This document shows positions 1-7,810 of a DNA stretch of 61,311 bases, in pieces. Each line of letters opens with the position of its first letter. The first letter of the stretch is position 1. The notes under the pieces are model-generated. The model was not told the DNA's origin. It made no database searches and saw only the letters and a program-made list of their open reading frames with translations. The stretch comes from Paenibacillus terrae (GTDB lineage: Bacteria; Bacillota; Bacilli; Paenibacillales; Paenibacillaceae), in NCBI RefSeq assembly GCF_005217525.1, contig NZ_PNXQ01000011.1, positions 187,645 to 248,955 of the forward strand, given 5' to 3'. The translations under genes and the position numbers were made by a program.

Positions 1-235
1 ACAGGAACCGCCGCGAGGACTGCGGAACCGGCTATCCTGGTGGGGCGGGTATACGGCTGCAGTGCTGGTGAATGCCGTGAGGCGGGTTCAGCAGACGGCG
101 CTGGCGATGGAGGGCAAAGGCTTTGGAGCATATGCAGACCGGACTTATCTTCGCATGTTGGATCGTCGTCGTTCCGGCTATGTATGTGCTGTGGTTGCTG
201 TATTAGGTACTGCTGTTTTATGGTGGAGCTTATAG
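1..235 (+). CDS. ECF transporter T component (EcfT/YkoC-like), 3' end only
   Basis: The window opens inside this gene, reading in frame from base 2 to a TAG at 233-235 (about 77 residues). The visible part has the EcfT C-terminal coupling region: RRVQQTALAMEGKGFG, a version of the Ala-Arg-Gly-type coupling motif with EGKG in place of EARG, and then a last hydrophobic segment (YVCAVVAVLGTAVLW). EcfT is the membrane scaffold that joins the S component to the ATPases. The next two genes encode an S component and a fused double ATPase, so the assignment rests on both sequence and context. The 5' end and operon promoter lie outside the window, so it cannot be seen whether a TPP riboswitch precedes it. 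Confidence 0.8.
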   Translation, partial: QEPPRGLRNRLSWWGGYTAAVLVNAVRRVQQTALAMEGKGFGAYADRTYLRMLDRRRSGYVCAVVAVLGTAVLWWSL

Positions 236-259
236 GGAGCAGCCTCTTTTTTCGTCCTT

Positions 260-295
260 ATTGTCAACTTTAATAAAAAAATTAAGGTTGACAAT
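260..295. promoter_or_regulatory. BirA-box-like inverted repeat
   Basis: Two 15-base arms (260-274 and 281-295) are complementary except for one pair and are separated by AAAAAA. The outer parts read TTGTCAACT and GGTTGACAA, 16 bases apart. This is close to the known biotin operator bound by BirA (TTGTAAACC, about 14-16 bases, GGTTTACAA). There is no T-run after the right arm, so it does not look like a terminator. The right arm contains the -35 hexamer of the ykoE promoter, so a bound protein would block transcription. BirA as the binder is inference. Confidence 0.45.
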
Positions 296-316
296 AAGAG
301 CTTGTATGAATACATT
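288..316 (+). promoter_or_regulatory. Putative sigma-A promoter for ykoE-ykoD
   Basis: A perfect -35 TTGACA (288-293) is followed after 17 bases by TACATT (311-316, 4/6 to TATAAT). It lies 46 bases upstream of the S-component start and overlaps the dyad at 260-295. It would allow the S and ATPase genes to be expressed separately from the upstream T gene. Confidence 0.5.
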
Positions 317-361
317 TAGAAAGTGGAAATTTATATTTGGAGAGGAGATAGAGAATTACAT

Positions 362-952
362 ATGAAGGAATCTCGTATTTTTGCAAGATTTACGACGCTG
401 GATATTGTACTGATGGCGATGCTGGCAACGTTGAATGGAGTCATGACCGTTTATTTGTCGATGATTAACAAAACATTAAACAGTCTGGGGGGCCCCATCG
501 CCACTTCCGCCATTGTCGGGCTGTACATGATATATGGTTTGCTGGCCTATTATATTATTCGTAAGCCGGGTACGGCGGTAATTGCTTATTCATTCGGTGC
601 AGTGGTGCAGTCCTTTATGGGCTCAGTCTACGGAATCGCTTCTATTATCGCGGCTGCGGTCTGCTATATGGTTGTGGCTGAACTGGTATTTGCTTTACTG
701 CGCTATCGACGCTGGAATGCCGTTTCGTTGATGCTGGCAGGTGGGGCCATGGTTCCGTTGTGGTTTATCGTGGCAGCCAATATGTTCGGCTATATGCATT
801 GGGGCTGGAAGGTGCTGGCGATTACACTGGTCGTGCGCATCCTGAGCGGCATTGTATTGTGCGGTCTGCTGACCAAGATGTTGGGTGATGCGTTGAGTCG
901 GACAGGACTGCTAAAACGTTTTGAGCTGGGACGCGCTTCACGTGCGGAATGA
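362..952 (+). CDS. ykoE: ECF transporter S component, YkoE family
   Basis: Substrate-binding membrane subunit of a group of ECF importers, about 196 residues with 5-6 hydrophobic segments. The GGPI segment, the YYIIRKPG motif and the spacing of the helices match the YkoE family, which in Bacillus subtilis (ykoFEDC) is linked to thiamine or hydroxymethylpyrimidine uptake. I chose ATG 362 because an AGGAGA ribosome site (343-348) precedes it; a GTG at 323 is in frame but has no such site. The gene overlaps the ATPase gene by up to 32 bases. The substrate is not certain: the family points to a thiamine precursor, whereas the upstream dyad resembles a biotin operator. Confidence 0.75.
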   Translation: MKESRIFARFTTLDIVLMAMLATLNGVMTVYLSMINKTLNSLGGPIATSAIVGLYMIYGLLAYYIIRKPGTAVIAYSFGAVVQSFMGSVYGIASIIAAAVCYMVVAELVFALLRYRRWNAVSLMLAGGAMVPLWFIVAANMFGYMHWGWKVLAITLVVRILSGIVLCGLLTKMLGDALSRTGLLKRFELGRASRAE

Positions 953-2459
953 ATATAGCGATTATGGTTCTGGATGTAAAATAGCCGTGTCCATGAAGGA
1001 TTTTGGCTATCGGTATGATGATCAGACGGAACCCGCGATACGTGGCTTGACGCTGGACATCGCGGTGGGCGAGCATGTTGCGATTGTCGGGGCCAGCGGA
1101 AGTGGAAAGTCTACGCTGTGCCAGCTTCTCCATGGAGGATTATCCCGTTCGGGTGAAGGTGAACGGACCGGGAAGCTGACCGTATACGGGCTGGACCCGG
1201 ACACGGCTGACCTGGCGGCTGTCGCCTCTACCGTCGGCGTCGTGCTTCAGGACCCGGATGCCCAACTGGTGCAGGGAATCGTCGAAGACGAGCTTGCCTT
1301 CGGGCCGGAGAACCTGCGCGTGCCTCCGGCGGAAATAGCGCAGCGCCTGACGGCTGCGCTGGAGGCCGTTGGCCTTGCCCCCGAGCGCGACTCCTTCGTG
1401 CGTCGCCTCTCGGGAGGCCAGCGCCAGCGCACCGCTATCGCTGCGGTGCTGGCGCTGGAAGCGCCGCTCGTCGTGTTCGACGACGCAGCGGCGCAGCTGG
1501 ACCCGCCGGCTGGACGCGACTTCGTCGAGCTATGCCGGCGGCTCCATGCCGCAGGCCGGACAGTGGTCACCGTGTCCGGCCGCATGGACGATGCCGCGCG
1601 TGCAGCGCAGCGCGTCATCGTGCTGGAGGGCGGGGCTGTGCAGCTGCAAGGCCTGCCCGAAAAGCTGCTGCGCGAGCATAGCGCGCAGTTAGCCGCCTTG
1701 GGGCTGCTGCCCTCTCCCGCAGGGAAGGGAGGCGTGCCCCAAGGGCCGGGAGCGAAGCCCGGCCTGCCGTTGCTGGAGGTGAAGGGACTGGCCTTCACCT
1801 ATCCCGGCAGTAGCCGGGCAGCGTTGGCAGGCGTGAGCCTTGCCCTTGCGCCCGGCGAACGAGCCGTGCTGCTGGGCGAGAACGGCTCAGGCAAAACAAC
1901 GCTCGGCAAGCTGATGATGGGCCTCCTGCCTGCACCCAAGGGGTGTATGTGGTGGGAGGGTCAGGATATGGAGAAGCTGCCGATTCATCAACTGGCCGCC
2001 GGGATCGGCTATGTGTTCCAGCAGCCGGAGCATCAGTTTGCGGCTGCAACGGTGTGGGACGAATGCTTGTACAGCGTCCGGATCAAGCTTGGATTACGGG
2101 CTGGCGAGCCGATTCCTGCTGCGTATGAGGAACGGGCACAGCGATTGCTGACAGCCGCCCGACTGGATCACAGGCTGAATGCCTCTCCGTACCTGCTGAG
2201 TGGCGGTCAAAAAAGGCTCTTGAGCGTAGCTGCGCAGTTCATTCTGCCCAAAAAGCTTTACATTTTGGATGAGCCTACGGCCGGAACGGATTATGAAGGA
2301 GCGAGCATCCTGCTTCGAGTGTGCGCAGAACAGTCTGCCGAAGGTGCAGCTTTCCTGATCATCACCCACGATATGCAGTTCGCTGAAAGCTTTTCCAGCC
2401 ATATTCTGTACATGGAAAAGGGGCAGCTCAAGCGGGAGAGTACCGTGGAGTTATCATGA
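921..2459 (+). CDS. ykoD: ECF transporter fused ATPase (EcfA-EcfA', YkoD-like)
   Basis: Energising subunit of the ECF importer, with two ABC ATPase domains in one chain of up to 512 residues. The first half has Walker A GASGSGKST and signature LSGGQRQR, but its Walker B reads LVVFDDAAAQLD, with Asp where the catalytic Glu is normally found. The second half is canonical (GENGSGKTT, LSGGQKR, YILDEPTAGTD). This suggests one degenerate and one competent ATP site, as in other asymmetric ABC pairs. The start is uncertain: TTG 921, GTG 942 and GTG 987 are all possible and none has a strong ribosome site. The region from about 1190 to 1760 is much richer in G+C than its flanks. Confidence 0.85.
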   Translation: MSWDALHVRNEYSDYGSGCKIAVSMKDFGYRYDDQTEPAIRGLTLDIAVGEHVAIVGASGSGKSTLCQLLHGGLSRSGEGERTGKLTVYGLDPDTADLAAVASTVGVVLQDPDAQLVQGIVEDELAFGPENLRVPPAEIAQRLTAALEAVGLAPERDSFVRRLSGGQRQRTAIAAVLALEAPLVVFDDAAAQLDPPAGRDFVELCRRLHAAGRTVVTVSGRMDDAARAAQRVIVLEGGAVQLQGLPEKLLREHSAQLAALGLLPSPAGKGGVPQGPGAKPGLPLLEVKGLAFTYPGSSRAALAGVSLALAPGERAVLLGENGSGKTTLGKLMMGLLPAPKGCMWWEGQDMEKLPIHQLAAGIGYVFQQPEHQFAAATVWDECLYSVRIKLGLRAGEPIPAAYEERAQRLLTAARLDHRLNASPYLLSGGQKRLLSVAAQFILPKKLYILDEPTAGTDYEGASILLRVCAEQSAEGAAFLIITHDMQFAESFSSHILYMEKGQLKRESTVELS

Positions 2460-2515
2460 GATTACAGTTGACAAAAATTAAGTATATGTAGACAATAATT
2501 TATATACATCGTACA

Positions 2516-2545
2516 AAACAGGCGGCCTATATAGGCCGCCTGTTT
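2516..2545. terminator. Palindromic terminator after the ECF operon
   Basis: A 30-base perfect palindrome, with arms AAACAGGCGGCCTA and TAGGCCGCCTGTTT around a two-base centre. It forms a very stable GC-rich stem with T-rich 3' ends on both strands, and ends the ykoE-ykoD transcript. Confidence 0.75.
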
Positions 2546-2573
2546 ACGATTATGCAGTGCGGGTAATACCAAT

Positions 2574-2596
2574 CCTGTGCAGTCGAATTGCACAGG
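2574..2596. promoter_or_regulatory. Inverted repeat upstream of the MFS pump
   Basis: CCTGTGCA (2574-2581) and TGCACAGG (2589-2596) form a perfect dyad with a 7-base centre, 30 bases before the GTG start of the efflux gene. It is a candidate operator for the convergent MarR-type repressor, or a leader hairpin. This role is inference from position only. Confidence 0.35.
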
Positions 2597-2625
2597 TGCA
2601 ACCAGTTTACATAAGGAAAGGATTT

Positions 2626-4167
2626 GTGATTTGCTTGGGAAAAGATAAACCCATGAAGCGCGGGCTCGTGCTGACCGGTGTCCTGTTGGCCACCTTTCTG
2701 GCCGCGATTGAGGGAACCGTCATCGGTCCTGCCGGACCGACTATTGTTAGTGAACTGGGCAGTGTGAATTTACTCAGTTGGATTTTTACGGCCTATTTGC
2801 TGACGATGGCTGTAACCACACCTATTTTCGGCAAGCTTAGCGATTTATTTGGCCGCAAACCGATTTTTCTGATCGGCTGTTCATTGTTTGTACTCGGTTC
2901 TTTGCTTTGTATGCTGGCTGGTAGTATGGAGCAGCTTATTTTGTACCGGGCTATTCAAGGGATTGGAGCGGGCGGCGTGATTCCCGTTACCTTTACCATT
3001 ATCGGAGATATATACAAAATGGAGGAACGCGGCAAAGTTCAGGGAATGATCAGCTCGGTATGGGGGATTTCTTCCCTAATCGGGCCTTTGCTGGGCGGTT
3101 ACGTGGTCACTTATTTTGGCTGGGAATGGATTTTTGGTTTTAACGTCCCTTTTGGACTGCTTGCAATGTTCTTCATCGCTCGTTACCTGCGGGAGCAGGT
3201 AGCGAAGCGTACCGCACGTATCGACGTGCCGGGAGCTGTTACCTTTACCATCGGAATGACAGCCCTGTTGCTCGTATTGGCGCTGGGCGGACAGTATATC
3301 GGCTGGGCTTCTCCTGAATTGCTGGCCTTGGCTGCTGTTGCTATTTTATTCCTGATCCTGTTTTTGTTTATCGAGAAACGCGCTCAGGAACCGATGGTGC
3401 CGCTAAAGCTGTTTCGGATACGGGACATTGCTTTTTCCTGTGCCGCAGCACTGCTGGTGAGTTCTCTGCTGATTGGCCTGACCAGCTACCTGCCGCTTTG
3501 GATTCAAGGCGTACACGGTGGGGATGCTGCTTCGTCCGGTCTGGCACTGGCTCCGATGTCGGTAGGCTGGCTATTCGGCTCCATGATCGGAGGACGCATT
3601 TTGCTGACTCTGGGTTCGCGTCGAACCTCATTAGTGGGACTGACCCTGATTGTATTGGGTGCCTTCGTGATGACCTTGATGGGCCAAACGGCGCCGATCT
3701 GGCTGCTGTTCCTGTCTACTTTATTGTACGGATTGGGATTTGGCTTCTCCATGACCGTGTTTACGATTATTGCCCAGTCTTCGGTCGGGTTCCAGTTGCG
3801 TGGTGCATCTACAGCATTGAATACGTTCCTGCGCACATTGGGGCAGACGATTGGTGTCGCAGCCTTCGGTTCATGGCTGAATTATCGCATTGCTGCCCAG
3901 ACAGCAGACGGACAGCTTACACAGCAGGGGGTTACGCAAGAGGATATTAACGGTCTGCTTGCACCTCATTCTTCACAAAGCTTGAGTGGCAAGACTGCCG
4001 GCTTGCTCCGTTCTGTGCTGGAAAACAGCCTGCATTCCCTGTTCATCATCATGGTCGTTATTGCAATCGTTAGCTGGTTTGTCGTTCTCGGACTTCGGAA
4101 CCGTCCACCGGGTACGCAAGAAGAAGCAAGCAAGCCTGCAAAGGCGGCACAGGGAGGAACTGCATAG
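2626..4167 (+). CDS. MFS drug efflux transporter, DHA2 (EmrB/QacA) family
   Basis: A proton-driven multidrug exporter of the cytoplasmic membrane, about 513 residues with about 14 hydrophobic segments. Family signatures are visible: LSDLFGRKPIF (loop 2-3 motif A) and RAIQGIGAGG (TM4). I prefer GTG 2626 because AAGGAAAGG (2613-2621) lies just before it; ATG 2653 is the alternative and removes only nine residues. The gene converges with a MarR-family repressor gene, and a dyad lies just upstream, so drug-responsive repression is plausible. The substrate cannot be read from the sequence. Confidence 0.85.
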   Translation: MICLGKDKPMKRGLVLTGVLLATFLAAIEGTVIGPAGPTIVSELGSVNLLSWIFTAYLLTMAVTTPIFGKLSDLFGRKPIFLIGCSLFVLGSLLCMLAGSMEQLILYRAIQGIGAGGVIPVTFTIIGDIYKMEERGKVQGMISSVWGISSLIGPLLGGYVVTYFGWEWIFGFNVPFGLLAMFFIARYLREQVAKRTARIDVPGAVTFTIGMTALLLVLALGGQYIGWASPELLALAAVAILFLILFLFIEKRAQEPMVPLKLFRIRDIAFSCAAALLVSSLLIGLTSYLPLWIQGVHGGDAASSGLALAPMSVGWLFGSMIGGRILLTLGSRRTSLVGLTLIVLGAFVMTLMGQTAPIWLLFLSTLLYGLGFGFSMTVFTIIAQSSVGFQLRGASTALNTFLRTLGQTIGVAAFGSWLNYRIAAQTADGQLTQQGVTQEDINGLLAPHSSQSLSGKTAGLLRSVLENSLHSLFIIMVVIAIVSWFVVLGLRNRPPGTQEEASKPAKAAQGGTA

Positions 4168-4290
4168 GAATAAAGGAAACGTAGATCGTTTCCTTGTTAC
4201 ATGTGGCGCTTGCCAACAGAATGTTTATTGCTTGTATAGCGATGGCACGAGACAGGAAAATATGAATTTTTGCCCATTTATTCAAGCTGA

Positions 4291-4326
4291 AAAGTCCGCT
4301 CCAGGTACAAAAATGGGGCGGACTTT
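4291..4326. terminator. Possible terminator between MFS and MarR genes
   Basis: AAAGTCCGC (4291-4299) pairs with GCGGACTTT (4318-4326) around an 18-base loop, between the convergent efflux and repressor genes. T residues follow on both strands, but the tails are short. Confidence 0.5.
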
Positions 4327-4382
4327 GCTATGAATGTCGGATTATAGGAACTAAATGCTTAAAAACTGCTGATTGGTTAAAA

Positions 4383-4847
4383 CTATTTGTGATAGGGTGA
4401 CAGGTTGTCAGCGCTACGGCCTAGCTTTTTGAGCAATCCGATAAGCTGATCTCTTTCGGTTTCGCTGATTCCGCTAAAAGCACGTTCAATCTGACGTGTA
4501 TAGTCTGGGTAAATTTCGTCCATGACGCGTTGTCCCTCGTCCGTCAATTCCGCATATATAATCCGACGATCCTGGTCGCACGGGTGACGGTGCAAATAAC
4601 CGCGGCTCTCCAGCTTGTCGATAACATAGGTGACATTTCCGCTTTGCAGTAGCAGCTTGGCTCCAATTTGCTGGATCGGCTGCGCACCCTTGTGATATAA
4701 AACTTCCATTACGGCGAAGGCCGTTGGGTTAAAGCCCACCGTTTTGATGCCAGCAACCGCATGCTCGTTTACACTTTTGAATGACTTGCCAAACACGCTA
4801 TACAAATGCATAGATTGCTGTGTCACCAGTGTCCGGTAATCTATCAT
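4383..4847 (-). CDS. MarR-family repressor, MhqR-like
   Basis: A dimeric winged-helix regulator of about 154 residues. The core follows the MarR fold, including the recognition region IGAKLLLQSGNVTYVIDKLE and the wing motif PCDQDRRI. By recall it closely resembles B. subtilis MhqR (YkvE), the repressor of quinone detoxification genes: NPTAFAVMEVLYHKG and the QPIQQIG segment are characteristic. I chose ATG 4847 because GGCGGA lies six bases upstream; an ATG at 4853 and longer forms up to 4970 are in frame. The adjacent convergent efflux gene is the obvious candidate target. Confidence 0.8.
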   Translation of the reverse strand: MIDYRTLVTQQSMHLYSVFGKSFKSVNEHAVAGIKTVGFNPTAFAVMEVLYHKGAQPIQQIGAKLLLQSGNVTYVIDKLESRGYLHRHPCDQDRRIIYAELTDEGQRVMDEIYPDYTRQIERAFSGISETERDQLIGLLKKLGRSADNLSPYHK

Positions 4848-5124
4848 CTTCATTCCGCCTTTATGTATGGATTTGGGCATCCTTTGACCGCTCGGCTTGG
4901 ATGACCGGGCAACCATACCCTTGTTACTAGCATAAAGGGATTTACGTAATGAGAACATGCGATTTGTCACAGTAGCTGCTTTTTTAACTATTTAATTTCA
5001 AAGCTTTAAAGTAAATTTTTGAAAAATAAAGGTTTTGAATGTAAAAAAACCTTTCCAGATGGTTATATTAAAAAATAATAAATCTTACAGACCCCAAATA
5101 AATGCAACAGAGGAGATGAGGCAC

Positions 5125-5559
5125 ATGGATACGGGTTCTTTCCGTTTTCATTTTCGTGATCCGCAGCAGGCCGCCAAAGCCTGTGAAACATTAAAAGAAA
5201 TTGGGTACACCGCCAGCACAAACGGTGACACAGGTCTGAGTGTTCATATTGAGAATCAGGATGTACTGTCTGCACTGGAGATTTGCCAAGCCTATGAGGG
5301 CAGCATGATTGAGGGGGGGGATCTCACTTCTGATTCGGGTGACATTCCTGGCTTGCAAGGAAGTGTGTGGGTGCCAAATCCGGGTTATCGCTCGGAGGAT
5401 TGGATGATTCCCGCTCACATCATCAATGAGGATTGGAGCGAAGCGTATAAGAACGGTTCCTCCCCAACGAACAGCAGCCCGACAAAGGAGCACAATGTCA
5501 GCTCCGATCAACAACCCGAAGAGGATGTAGACGGTTTTTCTGGCAGCATCCATATCTGA
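5125..5559 (+). CDS. Hypothetical protein
   Basis: A soluble protein of 144 residues that I do not recognise. The first half (to about residue 80) reads like a small alpha/beta fold that starts DTGSFRFHFRDPQQAAKACE, reminiscent of proteins that process a hydrophobic-polar repeat around a CETLKEIGY helix. The second half is low in complexity, acidic and rich in Ser, Asn and Pro, and probably disordered. ATG 5125 has a good ribosome site (GGAGATGAGG, 5112-5120). A terminator follows at 5625-5660, so it is probably a single-gene transcript. No function can be proposed. Confidence 0.65.
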   Translation: MDTGSFRFHFRDPQQAAKACETLKEIGYTASTNGDTGLSVHIENQDVLSALEICQAYEGSMIEGGDLTSDSGDIPGLQGSVWVPNPGYRSEDWMIPAHIINEDWSEAYKNGSSPTNSSPTKEHNVSSDQQPEEDVDGFSGSIHI

Positions 5560-5624
5560 ATTCACATGAATGAGCGTAATAACCGACCAAGTGGTGCTTT
5601 GATTTGTTTAAATCCAAAAAGGAG

Positions 5625-5660
5625 CTCTAATTCCGTGCACAAAAGGATTAGAGTTTTTTT
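5625..5660 (+). terminator. Rho-independent terminator
   Basis: CTCTAATTCC (5625-5634) pairs with GGATTAGAG (5645-5653), with one bulged T, and is followed by seven T (5654-5660). It ends the gene at 5125-5559. Confidence 0.8.
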
Positions 5661-5778
5661 AATGACAGGCTGATCAAAATGGGTGAGAACGAAATTTTTG
5701 CCGAAGTCTACACCCAAATCCTGCTACTGAATCCTGCCTATGAAGAGGCTTATATGCCTGTTGTAGCAGGCAAAGGGA

Positions 5779-5871
5779 ATGAGAGTCGCTTTTGTAATCT
5801 TCAAGCTATTCCCGATCTTGTGGCTAGTTGCTGCTATTTTTGCTGCTATTTCGGCAGCGGTGGGTATTTAA
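5779..5871 (+). CDS. Possible 30-residue hydrophobic membrane peptide
   Basis: An ATG at 5779 opens a 30-codon frame encoding MRVAFVIFKLFP followed by a strongly hydrophobic alanine- and isoleucine-rich stretch ending in AAVGI. It would make a single transmembrane helix. The ribosome site is only moderate: an AGG/AAGGGA run lies directly upstream. Support comes from position. It lies between two clear terminators (5625-5660 and 5886-5919), the second starting only 15 bases after its stop codon, so this short stretch appears to be its own transcript. A longer overlapping frame from 5679 has cysteine-rich, unlikely protein content. Function unknown. Confidence 0.35.
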   Translation: MRVAFVIFKLFPILWLVAAIFAAISAAVGI

Positions 5872-5885
5872 TAAATCAAGCACAG

Positions 5886-5919
5886 AACCCCTGTCTTTCA
5901 GAGACAAGGGTTTCTTTTT
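5886..5919 (+). terminator. Rho-independent terminator
   Basis: AACCCCTGTCT (5886-5896) pairs with AGACAAGGGTT (5902-5912), with one mismatch, followed by a T-rich tail to 5919. Confidence 0.8.
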
Positions 5920-6004
5920 GTGCCATTTTTTTAACATGTATGGTGCATAAGTTTACGTGGGAAATGAATAATATGGATAGCTTTTTCCTAAGGAGGAAAT
6001 AAAC

Positions 6005-7678
6005 TTGATGCTTGCTGATAACAGACTACTCATTGCTGCTCTAGGCGGTGTGAATGAAATCGGGAAAAACATGTATTTCATCCAGTACAATCAGGATATT
6101 GTCGTTATAGATTGTGGCTCCAAGTTTCCTGACGAAAATTTGCCTGGTATTGATCTCATTGTGCCGGATGTCACCTATTTACTGGAAAATAAGGACAAGG
6201 TCAGAGCGCTTATCGTGACACATGGGCATGAGGATCACATTGGAGGCATTCCTTATTTGCTGAAGCAAATTAATATTCCCGTATATGGGACAAAGCTCAC
6301 CATCGAATTGATTAAGATTAAGTTAAAGGAGCATAACCTTTTACGTGAAGCCAAGCTTCATCTTATAGATGCGAATTCAACCGTTCAAACTGGCACGATC
6401 CAGGCCTCCTTTTTCACCACCGTCCACAGCATCCCTGATTGCTTGGGAGTCTTTTTTCAGACACCAGAAGGAAATGTGGTTCATACCGGGGATTTCAAAT
6501 TCGATATGTCTCCCGTCAGTGGACCGTTTCCAGATCTTCATCGAATGGCCGAAATTGGACAACAGGGGGTTAAAGTGCTTCTTTCCGAAAGTACAAATGC
6601 CGAAAGACCAGGCTTTACTCCTTCAGAACGTTTGGTCGGCGGGCATATTTTAGACGCATTCGCCAGAGCCAAACAGCAAGTATTTATCTCTACGTTTGCT
6701 TCCAATGTTAACCGTGTCCAACAAGTCATTGACGCGGCTGTGGAAACAGGACGCAAACTGGTTTTACTCGGACGAAGTATGATAAATGTGGTATCGGTGG
6801 CTAAGGAACTGGGCTTCTTAAGCATGCCCGAAGATCTGCTGATCGAGGCGGGTGAAACAGAGCGGTTTCCTGCAGAAGAAATCGCCATTTTATGTACAGG
6901 AAGTCAGGGCGAACCGATGGCTGCACTGTCCCGGCTAGCCAATTCGATGCATCCAAAAATCGAAATTTTGCCCGGTGATACCGTAATCATTGCCGCAGGA
7001 GCCATACCGGGGAATGAACGGAATCTTGCCCAAGTGATTGACAACCTGTACGTACTGGGCGCCAACGTTATTTATGGATCAGGCAGCAACACAGGGATGC
7101 ATGTATCCGGTCATGGTAGCCAAGAAGAGTTAAAATTAATGATGACCCTGATGAAACCCCAGTATTTGATTCCCATACATGGTGAATTCAGAATGCTGTA
7201 TCAGCATCGTCAGCTAGCAGAGTCTGTGGGCATTCCCATGGAGAATGTATTTATTGTCCATAACGGTGACACTATTCAAATCGAAGAGGGAAGGGCATCC
7301 ATGGGGCCCAAAGTACCATCCGGCAATAGTCTGGTAGACGGGCTGGTAACAGGTGACGTAGGCAACATTGTACTGCGAGACCGCAAAAAGCTTTCTTCAG
7401 ACGGAATGCTGATTATTGTGATGACGTTGAGCAAAAACGAGAAGCAAATGCTCGCAACGCCAGAGGTTATATCAAGGGGATTTGTATATGTCAGGGATTC
7501 CGAAGAGCTCATGAATCAGATTCACGACACGATCATGTCCACGGTGAACGAGTTAACAGAAATTGAAATGAGTCAGTGGGGTCTGATTAAGCAGATGTTA
7601 AAAGATGATGTTGGCCGGTTCATTTACAGTCAGACCAAGAGAAGACCCATGATTTTGCCTATCATTATTGAGGTTTAG
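6005..7678 (+). CDS. rnj: Ribonuclease J (J1-type paralogue)
   Basis: A metallo-beta-lactamase/beta-CASP ribonuclease that degrades and matures RNA by endonuclease and 5'-3' exonuclease action. The zinc motif THGHEDHIGG (around residue 75), GDFKFD, the beta-CASP segment with LCTGSQGEPMAALSR, and the C-terminal KRRPMILPIIIEV ending are all present. Its 557 residues match the usual length. It stands alone between two terminators and is not next to the small rpoY gene that accompanies the main rnjA in Bacillus, so it may be a second J1-like copy. AAGGAGG (5990-5996) favours TTG 6005; ATG 6008 is the alternative. Confidence 0.9.
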   Translation: MMLADNRLLIAALGGVNEIGKNMYFIQYNQDIVVIDCGSKFPDENLPGIDLIVPDVTYLLENKDKVRALIVTHGHEDHIGGIPYLLKQINIPVYGTKLTIELIKIKLKEHNLLREAKLHLIDANSTVQTGTIQASFFTTVHSIPDCLGVFFQTPEGNVVHTGDFKFDMSPVSGPFPDLHRMAEIGQQGVKVLLSESTNAERPGFTPSERLVGGHILDAFARAKQQVFISTFASNVNRVQQVIDAAVETGRKLVLLGRSMINVVSVAKELGFLSMPEDLLIEAGETERFPAEEIAILCTGSQGEPMAALSRLANSMHPKIEILPGDTVIIAAGAIPGNERNLAQVIDNLYVLGANVIYGSGSNTGMHVSGHGSQEELKLMMTLMKPQYLIPIHGEFRMLYQHRQLAESVGIPMENVFIVHNGDTIQIEEGRASMGPKVPSGNSLVDGLVTGDVGNIVLRDRKKLSSDGMLIIVMTLSKNEKQMLATPEVISRGFVYVRDSEELMNQIHDTIMSTVNELTEIEMSQWGLIKQMLKDDVGRFIYSQTKRRPMILPIIIEV

Positions 7679-7717
7679 GAAACTGGCATGGATTGTGTTC
7701 ACTATGCCATTAACCAA

Positions 7718-7759
7718 AAAAAGACTTAAATCAGTAACACCACTGATTTAAGTCTTTTT
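7718..7759. terminator. Bidirectional terminator
   Basis: An 18-base perfect stem (7718-7735 with 7742-7759, AAAAAGACTTAAATCAGT and its complement) with A-tract and T-tract ends. It serves the RNase J gene and the convergent flavoprotein gene. Confidence 0.9.
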
Positions 7760-7810
7760 AATTCCCTCCTACCTCCCCAAAAAACGAGGATGCGTAGCGT
7801 CTCCACACTC

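Noticed and set aside
5679..6002. 107-codon frame between two terminators
   Set aside because: It runs through the second terminator, has a Cys-rich unlikely composition and overlaps the more plausible 30-codon membrane frame.
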